A stretch of 19,683 nucleotides of DNA from an uncultured Bacilli bacterium. Lineage in GTDB: Bacteria > Bacillota_I > Bacilli_A > RF39 > UBA660. A model generated the notes under the pieces. That model was not told where the DNA came from and searched no databases. It saw nothing but the letters and a program-made list of their open reading frames with translations. The position numbers were made by a program, and so were the translations under genes. The stretch covers positions 1 to 19,683 of the forward strand of contig CANRLB010000011.1 of the NCBI GenBank assembly GCA_947631365.1. Reading direction: 5' to 3'. This document shows positions 14,361-19,683 of the stretch, one piece after another (the first letter of the stretch is position 1; each line of letters begins with the position of its first letter).

Positions 14361-16553
14361 ATAACAAAAGAAGAAGTATTTAAATATGAAAAAGAAAGAT
14401 TAGATAAAGTTATAGAAATAATAAATAAAAGAATAGCTATTGCTAAAGAAAATTTTTCTAAGCAAGAACATTTTATTATTGGTTTTAAAGAAGGACAAAG
14501 AGGTACGCAATTTAATCGTCAAGCTTTAATGAGCATGTATGCAACTGAAATTAATAATTTAGAAAGTGTAATAGCTAATCCTTATTTTGGCCGTTTTGAA
14601 TTTAAAAATAAAGAAAATGGGGAAGTAAGTTTAATATATATTGGCAAAAAAGCTATTGCTGATGAAAATGGAGAAAGTATTGCTTATGACTGGCGTAGTC
14701 CTATATGTTCAATTTATTATGATTTTAATATTGGACCAGCTGAATATTCGTTTAAAAATCATAAATTTAAAGGAGAAATATTAAGTAAAAGACAAATAAT
14801 AATTAAAGATAAAGTTCTTCAAAGTGTATCAGAAGAAGATGTACTATCTAATAATGATATATTAATTAAATATCTAGAAGAAAATTTAGATGCTAGATTA
14901 AAAAGTATAATAGCTACTATTCAAAGAGAACAAAACCAAATTATCAGAAGACCTATTTATTTAAATAATATTATTGAAGGAGTCGCAGGAAGTGGTAAAA
15001 CAACTGTCGCACTTCATCGTATAGCTTATTTATTATATAATAATGCTAAAAATATTAGTGAACATGAATTTATGATTTTAGGACCTAATAAATATTTCTT
15101 AAATTTTATTTCTGATTTATTACCAGATTTAGATATAAAAAATGTTAAACAAATGACTTTTGAAGATCTAGTATCAACTTTATTAGGCAAAGTAAAATAT
15201 TCAAGTAGAAATATTACATTAGAAAAAGTATTAAATAATTTAGAAGATACTGAAGTAATAAAATATAAAAGTTCTTTAGAATATTTACAAGCATTAGAAA
15301 AATTTATTTATGACTATATAAAAGATAATTTACAAAAAGATATAGAATATAACGGAGTAGTTTTATGTAAAAAAGAAAAACTAAAAATAATATATGATGA
15401 TTGTGTTAATACTAATAAAAGTTATATAGAAAAAATTAATTTATTTATTAAAAATTTAACTAAAGAAATAAAAACAAATGGTGAAGATATAAGTCATTCT
15501 TTATGGTTAAATTATAGAACTGAATTTTTATCATTACCTAAAGATAGTATTAGACGTCAAGAAATTTTAGAATTGCATAATGAAATGAGTAGTGAAATAA
15601 AAAAAGGCTGTCCAAATACTATTAAAAATTATTTTAAATTTATTAAAATTAATCCACTTGTTTTATATAAAGAATTTATTAAAAATTTAGATAAATATAC
15701 TGATAAAGATATTACAAGTATTCAAAAATATATTTTAGCTAAATTAGATAAAAATAATATATCTTATGATGATTTAGCACCACTTTTGTTATTAAATTAT
15801 TATATTAATGGGGCAGATCAATTTAAAAATTATGCCTATCTTGTTATTGATGAAGCTCAAGATTTAAGCCAAGCTCAATTTTATGTTTTAAAAAAATTAT
15901 TTCCAAAAGCTAATTTTGATGTTTTTGGTGATATTAATCAATCAATTTATAGTTATGAAGGAATAACTAATTGGCAAGAATTAAATAAGAATATTTTTAA
16001 TAATAATGCTAGTGAACTTCTTTTAAATACAAGTTATCGTATAACAACGCAAATATCTGATGTTTCTAATGAAGTTTTAAAAACATTAGATAGCCCTTTA
16101 GCAGATTGTGTAGCAAGAAGAGGTTGTGATGTATCTTTTAAAGAAACTTCAAATAATGGATTAACAACATTATTATGTGAAATAAAAAGTTTATTAGATA
16201 AAGATTATAAAACGATTGCTATAATTTGTAAAAACGAATTAGAAGCTAAAAATTTATATAAGAAATTATCTAGTAAAGGAATAAGTGTTAATTTAATTAA
16301 TGAAAAAAATGAAGAATATAGGGGTGGTTTATGTATAATACCAACTTATTTAGCTAAAGGATTGGAATTTGATGCAGTTATATTAAATAACGCTAATGAT
16401 ATAAATTATCCCGATAATGAAATAGATATGAAATTATTATATGTTTCTATTACCAGAGCCATGCATGAATTAGTAATTAATTATGAAAAAGAATTAGCAC
16501 TACCATTAAAAAATTATTTAAATAATAATATTAGATTAACAAGAAAAAATTAA
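14361..16553 (+). CDS. helD: HelD-like UvrD-family helicase, apparent ATA start
   Basis: The product is about 730 residues of the HelD family, superfamily 1 motors that release RNA polymerase from DNA and can protect it from inhibitors. Features are an N-terminal charged helix (KEEVFKYEKERLDKVIEII), then NPYFGRFEF, Walker A GVAGSGKTT (207-215), Walker B VIDEAQD (495-501), FGDINQSIYSYEG, a motif IV-like NTSYRIT, and C-terminal LYVSITRAMHELVI. The first in-frame ATG (14529) lies deep inside the N-terminal region. The same frame stays open 56 codons further back to ATA at 14361, which sits eight bases after AAGGGGG (14346-14352). No ATG, GTG or TTG occurs in frame near that site. The family has a helical arm before PYFGR, so the extra residues belong to the protein. 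A sequencing error at the third base is the alternative to a true ATA start. Confidence 0.85.
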   Translation: MTKEEVFKYEKERLDKVIEIINKRIAIAKENFSKQEHFIIGFKEGQRGTQFNRQALMSMYATEINNLESVIANPYFGRFEFKNKENGEVSLIYIGKKAIADENGESIAYDWRSPICSIYYDFNIGPAEYSFKNHKFKGEILSKRQIIIKDKVLQSVSEEDVLSNNDILIKYLEENLDARLKSIIATIQREQNQIIRRPIYLNNIIEGVAGSGKTTVALHRIAYLLYNNAKNISEHEFMILGPNKYFLNFISDLLPDLDIKNVKQMTFEDLVSTLLGKVKYSSRNITLEKVLNNLEDTEVIKYKSSLEYLQALEKFIYDYIKDNLQKDIEYNGVVLCKKEKLKIIYDDCVNTNKSYIEKINLFIKNLTKEIKTNGEDISHSLWLNYRTEFLSLPKDSIRRQEILELHNEMSSEIKKGCPNTIKNYFKFIKINPLVLYKEFIKNLDKYTDKDITSIQKYILAKLDKNNISYDDLAPLLLLNYYINGADQFKNYAYLVIDEAQDLSQAQFYVLKKLFPKANFDVFGDINQSIYSYEGITNWQELNKNIFNNNASELLLNTSYRITTQISDVSNEVLKTLDSPLADCVARRGCDVSFKETSNNGLTTLLCEIKSLLDKDYKTIAIICKNELEAKNLYKKLSSKGISVNLINEKNEEYRGGLCIIPTYLAKGLEFDAVILNNANDINYPDNEIDMKLLYVSITRAMHELVINYEKELALPLKNYLNNNIRLTRKN

Positions 16554-16642
16554 TTATTATTTATATTTAAAAAATAATATAAAATCAAAACTAAATATAA
16601 TTATTCTTAGAAATTTTGCATAAAGATTAGTAGAGGTGTAAA

Positions 16643-17797
16643 ATGAAAAAGATAATAATATTATTTAGTTTTTTCTTTATCTTTCCTTTTAGTGTTAAAG
16701 CAGTAGATATAACTGAATATAGCGAGAGTGCTATTTTAGTTGAGCCCACAACAGGTAAAGTTTTATATGAAAAGGATGCCGATACTAGAAGAGCTCCAGC
16801 TAGTATGACTAAAATAATGAGTATGATTTTAATTATGGACGCCATTAGCAATGGTAATTTATCTTTAGATGATAAAGTAATGATTTCTGAAAATGCGTCT
16901 TCCATGGGTGGAAGTCAAGTTTATTTAAATACGGGAGACTCTTATAAAGTTGAAGAACTTTTAAAATCCATTGCTATTGCTAGTGCTAATGATGCTGTCG
17001 TAGCTATGAGTGAAAAAATTGCTGGTACAGAAGAAAAATTTGTTGAAATGATGAACAATAAATGTCAAGAACTTGGTTGTACTAATACTAATTTTATGAA
17101 TCCCCATGGTTTAGATCAAGATAATCATTATAGTAGTGCTAGAGATATGGCTCTAATGGCTACTTATTTAGTTACCAAACATCCTGAAATTTTAAACTAC
17201 ACAAGTATTTATGAAGATTACTTGCAAAAACCCGATGGTTCAAATACCTGGCTAGTAAATACTAATAAATTAGTTAGATTTTATAAAGATGTTGATGGCC
17301 TTAAAACAGGTTTTACATCTACTGCTGGTTATTGTCTAACTTCCACGGCTAAAAAAAATAATATGCGTTTAGTTGGAGTAGTAATGGGTGTTGATTCACC
17401 AGATAATAGAACTAGTGATACAGTTAAAATGCTTAACTATGGTTTTAATACTTACAAATTATCTGTTATTTATGAAAAAAATAAAGTTATTGATGAAATT
17501 AGAGTTGAAAAAGGCAAAGATGAAAGAGTAGAAATTGTTTTAATGGATGATGCCACAGAACTTTTAAATATTAATGATGCAGCTAAAAATTATACAATTA
17601 ATATTAAAACTAATAAAATAAAAGCCCCGATAAAAAAGGGTGAAAAAATTGGAACAGCCCAAATAATTGATAATAATGGTAATGTTATCACCGAAGTCGG
17701 AATAACAGTTAAAAAAGATGTTTTAAAAGCCAATTTATGGGATTATTTTAAAAGAAATTTAGATATATTATTTTCTGGTAAAAAAATTTATAAATAA
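16643..17797 (+). CDS. dacF: D-alanyl-D-alanine carboxypeptidase (PBP5 type)
   Basis: This 384-residue low-molecular-weight penicillin-binding protein removes the terminal D-alanine from peptidoglycan pentapeptides outside the membrane. A signal peptide (MKKIIILFSFFFIFPFSVKA) ends near residue 20. The active-site motifs are all present: SMTK (Ser54, Lys57), SAN (114-116) and KTG (221-223). A C-terminal PBP5_C beta domain (about 270-360) leads to the amphipathic tail LWDYFKRNLDILFSGKKIYK, which fits membrane attachment. AGAGGTG precedes the ATG. The gene follows the helicase by 89 nt of A/T-rich DNA without a clear terminator. TATAAT at 16596-16601 could be its -10, but no good -35 is seen. 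DacA and DacF are not distinguishable here, so the symbol is approximate. Confidence 0.9.
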   Translation: MKKIIILFSFFFIFPFSVKAVDITEYSESAILVEPTTGKVLYEKDADTRRAPASMTKIMSMILIMDAISNGNLSLDDKVMISENASSMGGSQVYLNTGDSYKVEELLKSIAIASANDAVVAMSEKIAGTEEKFVEMMNNKCQELGCTNTNFMNPHGLDQDNHYSSARDMALMATYLVTKHPEILNYTSIYEDYLQKPDGSNTWLVNTNKLVRFYKDVDGLKTGFTSTAGYCLTSTAKKNNMRLVGVVMGVDSPDNRTSDTVKMLNYGFNTYKLSVIYEKNKVIDEIRVEKGKDERVEIVLMDDATELLNINDAAKNYTINIKTNKIKAPIKKGEKIGTAQIIDNNGNVITEVGITVKKDVLKANLWDYFKRNLDILFSGKKIYK

Positions 17798-17829
17798 TTC
17801 TTATGTTAAATATGTGTTAAATAACTATT

Positions 17830-17853
17830 TTACTTAAAATTATCCTTAAGTAA
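17830..17853. repeat. Inverted repeat in the LCP gene promoter
   Basis: TTACTTAA (17830-17837) and TTAAGTAA (17846-17853) are perfect 8-bp inverted repeats separated by 8 nt. They cover the place where the -35 of the next promoter would lie. No T tract follows, so a terminator is unlikely and an operator is possible. Confidence 0.45.
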
Positions 17854-17856
17854 TAA

Positions 17857-17865
17857 TGATATAAT
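17857..17865 (+). promoter_or_regulatory. Extended -10 promoter of the LCP gene
   Basis: TGATATAAT (17857-17865) is a consensus extended -10. No clear -35 is present. The start would fall near 17872, right at the TGGAG ribosome binding site, giving a very short leader. Confidence 0.55.
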
Positions 17866-17883
17866 AATTTTATGGAGTAGATT

Positions 17884-19293
17884 ATGACAAGTATTAATAA
17901 AAATAAAAGGAAAAAAAGAATATTCAATAAAATTATAACTATCTTATTACTTATTTTTATTTTAATTTTATTTAGTACAATTATCTTTTTAAATGTTTTA
18001 TCTTTTAAAAATACAATAATTATCTTTTTAATGGTTTTATTAATTTCATTTGGTCTTGTACTATGTAATTTTAGTAAAAAGAAAGGTTTTAGAATAATAG
18101 GTTATTTCTTTAGTCTTATTTTAATTATAATTTCTTTAATTATAGAAATTTATTTATGTAATACATTAGGTTTTATTTTTGGAGCCACTAATAATCATTA
18201 TATATTAAGAAATTATAATATAATAGTATTAGAAAATGGTAAATATCAAGATCTTGCAAATTTAAATAATGAAACTATTGGTATATATAATAATGATAAT
18301 AATTTAAAAAGGAAAATAAATAAAAAAATAGATATTAACTATAAAACTTATAAAAACAAAGATGATTTAATAGAAGCTCTTTTAGAAGAAGATGTTGCAT
18401 CAATTATTTTAGAAGATATGGAATTAGATTTAATTAATGAAATAAATCCTGATACATATAAAAAACTAAAAAGTATTTATAAAATAGAAATTAAAGAAGA
18501 TGTTAGTAGTATAAAAAATGATATAGATATTAATAAAGATACTTTTAATATTTATATAAGTGGTATAGATACCTATGGTAATATTAATGCTGTATCAAGA
18601 AGTGATGTTAATATTTTAGTAAGTGTTAATCCTAAAAAAGAAAAGATTCTTCTTACTTGGATACCTAGAGATTATTATGTTGATATTGGTGAAGATTTAA
18701 ATGATAAATTAACTCATACTGGTATGTATGGTATAAATAAATCAATAAAAGCTGTTGAAAATTTATTAGATGTAAAGGTTAATTATTTTGTTAAAGTTAA
18801 TTTTTCATCAGTAGTTAAAATTATCGATATTTTAGAGGGAATATCAGTTTATAATGATGAAACATTTACAACTAATGAAAATATTACTTTTGAAAAAGGT
18901 AACATATTTTTAAATGGAGAAGAAGCTCTTTCTTTTGTGAGAGATAGAAAGCATGTTACTGGTGGAGACTTAGGACGAGGAAAAAATCAAATAAAAGTTT
19001 TAGAAGCCACTATTAAAAAAGTTTTATCAAAAGAATTATTAAAAAAATATAATAAATTATTAGATTCTTTAGAAGGTTCATTTGTTACTAATATAGATCA
19101 ATCACAAATTTTTAGTTTTGTTAAAAGAGAACTTATAAAAAAAAGAAATTGGTCTTTTGAAAGTAATATTTTAACTGGAACAGATGATAGAAGATATACA
19201 TATTCAGTTTCTAGTCAAACCTTATATGTTATGATTCCTAGTGAAGAATCAATAAATAATGCCCAAAGTAAAATAAAAGAAGTTCTAAATTAA
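17884..19293 (+). CDS. LytR-CpsA-Psr family cell-wall polymer ligase
   Basis: The product is a 469-residue membrane protein. Three hydrophobic helices lie near the N-terminus (about 15-40, 43-63 and 69-101). A linker domain of about 100 residues follows, then the LCP catalytic domain from about 220 (FNIYISGIDTYG). LCP marks are RSDVNILVSVNPKK, TWIPRDYYV, KLTHTGMYGINKSIKAVENL, VKVNFSSVVKIID, FVRDRKHVTGGDLGRGKNQ. The Asp and Arg residues that bind the polyprenyl pyrophosphate and magnesium are kept; the usual GR-x-x-RQ is GRGKNQ here. LCP proteins transfer teichoic acids or capsule polymers from the lipid carrier to peptidoglycan. Three membrane helices rather than one is unusual but known for some family members. 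The gene lies beside a D,D-carboxypeptidase, giving a small envelope group. Confidence 0.9.
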   Translation: MTSINKNKRKKRIFNKIITILLLIFILILFSTIIFLNVLSFKNTIIIFLMVLLISFGLVLCNFSKKKGFRIIGYFFSLILIIISLIIEIYLCNTLGFIFGATNNHYILRNYNIIVLENGKYQDLANLNNETIGIYNNDNNLKRKINKKIDINYKTYKNKDDLIEALLEEDVASIILEDMELDLINEINPDTYKKLKSIYKIEIKEDVSSIKNDIDINKDTFNIYISGIDTYGNINAVSRSDVNILVSVNPKKEKILLTWIPRDYYVDIGEDLNDKLTHTGMYGINKSIKAVENLLDVKVNYFVKVNFSSVVKIIDILEGISVYNDETFTTNENITFEKGNIFLNGEEALSFVRDRKHVTGGDLGRGKNQIKVLEATIKKVLSKELLKKYNKLLDSLEGSFVTNIDQSQIFSFVKRELIKKRNWSFESNILTGTDDRRYTYSVSSQTLYVMIPSEESINNAQSKIKEVLN

Positions 19294-19309
19294 ATCTTAG
19301 AACTTCTTT
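19276..19309. terminator. Bidirectional terminator between the LCP and XRE genes
   Basis: A perfect 13-bp stem joins AAAGAAGTTCTAA (19276-19288) and TTAGAACTTCTTT (19297-19309), with an 8-nt loop. It contains the last codons of both convergent genes, and the LCP stop lies in the loop. The T runs are short on both strands. Confidence 0.75.
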
Positions 19310-19488
19310 ATATATTCAAGAATATCTTTATCTTTAATTTCCAATATTTTAACTAATTTTTTAAATGTTTCCATTGAGGGTTTTCTTTCACCGCTTTCAA
19401 TTCTTTGGATAGTTCTTGTATCTAATTCTGTTAATTCTGCTAATTTTTCTTGGGTATATTTTTTAGCTTTTCTATATTCTTTAAACAT
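19297..19488 (-). CDS. Small XRE-family helix-turn-helix regulator
   Basis: This is a 63-residue DNA-binding protein that is almost entirely one Cro/CI-type helix-turn-helix domain: KYTQEKLAELTELDTRTIQR forms the HTH and IESGERKPSMETFKKLVKIL completes the bundle. No effector or dimerisation domain is attached. ATG at 19488 is chosen because TAGGTGA lies just before it; the longer frame to 19539 would run through the promoter. It is divergent from the membrane protein that begins at 19628 and convergent with the LCP gene. Single-domain XRE proteins of this size often control themselves and a divergent partner, which the repeated motifs in the shared promoter region support. Confidence 0.85.
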   Translation of the reverse strand: MFKEYRKAKKYTQEKLAELTELDTRTIQRIESGERKPSMETFKKLVKILEIKDKDILEYIKKF

Positions 19489-19504
19489 TATTTCACCTAC
19501 GGCA

Positions 19505-19533
19505 ATTATGTCATAATTATATTTTCTTTCCAA
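19505..19533 (-). promoter_or_regulatory. Promoter of the XRE gene
   Basis: On the minus strand TTGGAA (19533-19528) and CATAAT (19510-19505) have a 17-nt spacer, with TGA before the -10. The nearby ATGTCATA motif overlaps the -10. Confidence 0.45.
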
Positions 19534-19608
19534 CGGCACAAATGTCGTATTTTTTGTTGACCAAGAAAATTGTAAATGATATAATTTAAATGTGACAATA
19601 ATGTCGTA
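19508..19608. repeat. Three ATGTC(A/G)TA motifs over divergent promoters
   Basis: ATGTCATA occurs at 19508-19515, and ATGTCGTA at 19542-19549 and 19601-19608. The last two are extended to the identical 11-mer AATGTCGTATT. One copy overlaps the XRE -10, one lies before the rightward -35 and one lies between the rightward start and the ribosome binding site. The third also forms TGACA-ATAA-TGTCG. These are likely binding sites for the XRE protein. Confidence 0.5.
19557..19585 (+). promoter_or_regulatory. Promoter of the truncated membrane-protein gene
   Basis: TTGACC (19557-19562) and TATAAT (19580-19585) have a 17-nt spacer and an extended TGA. This is one of the best promoters in the window. 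Confidence 0.75.
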
Positions 19609-19627
19609 TTATAAAAGGAGTATATCT

Positions 19628-19683
19628 ATGAAAGAGAATAAAAAGAATAAAGTAATATTAATAATAGTAATAATAATGTCACT
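19628..19683 (+). CDS. N-terminus of a membrane or exported protein (partial)
   Basis: AAAAGGAG (19613-19620) lies seven bases before ATG 19628. The 18 complete codons read MKENKKNKVILIIVIIMS and then run off the window. A basic N-terminus followed by a hydrophobic helix shows a membrane anchor or signal peptide. It is transcribed from a strong promoter flanked by the putative XRE sites, so it is the likely target of that regulator. The family cannot be told. Confidence 0.7.
   Translation, partial: MKENKKNKVILIIVIIMS

Noticed and set aside
16627..16905. A 92-codon minus-strand frame
   Set aside because: It is antisense to the signal peptide and active-site region of the D,D-carboxypeptidase, whose motifs are intact.
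1..19683. Mollicute genetic code (TGA as Trp), considered because of the low G+C and an ATA start
   Set aside because: TGA ends the radical SAM and second PHP genes at sensible places and tryptophan is encoded by TGG. Spore coat and cell-wall genes also exclude Mollicutes.
1..19683. CRISPR arrays, insertion sequences, tRNA or rRNA genes
   Set aside because: No regularly spaced repeats, transposase motifs, or cloverleaf or rRNA-like sequence was seen on either strand.

Overview
The window is a very AT-rich stretch of bacterial chromosome, judged by eye at roughly a quarter G+C. It carries strong AGGAGG-type ribosome binding sites, TTGACA/TATAAT promoters and TGA used as a stop. Together with a CotY/CotZ-type spore coat protein, a LytR-CpsA-Psr protein, a DacA/DacF-type D,D-carboxypeptidase and a HelD-like helicase, this points to a low-GC, spore-forming Gram-positive (Bacillota) that appears to use a phosphoketolase route. 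The genus cannot be set from the sequence alone.

Layout. 1-115 is the 5' end of a minus-strand membrane protein. 239-688 is a cysteine-rich spore coat gene behind a SigK-like promoter. 689-1116 is mostly non-coding and holds a terminator, a possible ~55-nt small RNA, a 22-bp palindrome and a consensus promoter. 1117-1989 is a lipoprotein of unknown role. 2108-5687 is an operon of full-length phosphoketolase, an HAD phosphatase and a membrane-anchored protein. It ends in a bidirectional terminator shared with the minus-strand PIG-L deacetylase (5702-7024). That deacetylase is divergent from a LysR regulator (7138-8013), and the two -35 regions lie on a small dyad.

8035-13140 is the most unusual part. 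A strong ribosome binding site drives a 16-codon leader peptide whose stop codon lies inside a GC-capped terminator hairpin. The terminator U-tract runs straight into a four-gene operon. The genes are a probable radical SAM enzyme with a CX2CX2C cluster motif, a shortened and divergent phosphoketolase-like thiamine-diphosphate enzyme, and two PHP-domain metallophosphoesterases. The genes are packed with -4 to +11 nt spacing. I know of no described pathway with this composition. The leader peptide resembles the ErmC stalling leader position by position over residues 4-10.

13188-16553 has its own promoter and carries a GrpB/UPF0157 protein, an HAD-like protein and a HelD-like helicase whose only plausible start codon is ATA. 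16643-19293 holds two envelope genes, a penicillin-binding D,D-carboxypeptidase and an LCP-family cell-wall polymer ligase. The end of the window has a small XRE regulator divergent from the beginning of another membrane protein, with three copies of an ATGTC(A/G)TA motif over their promoters.
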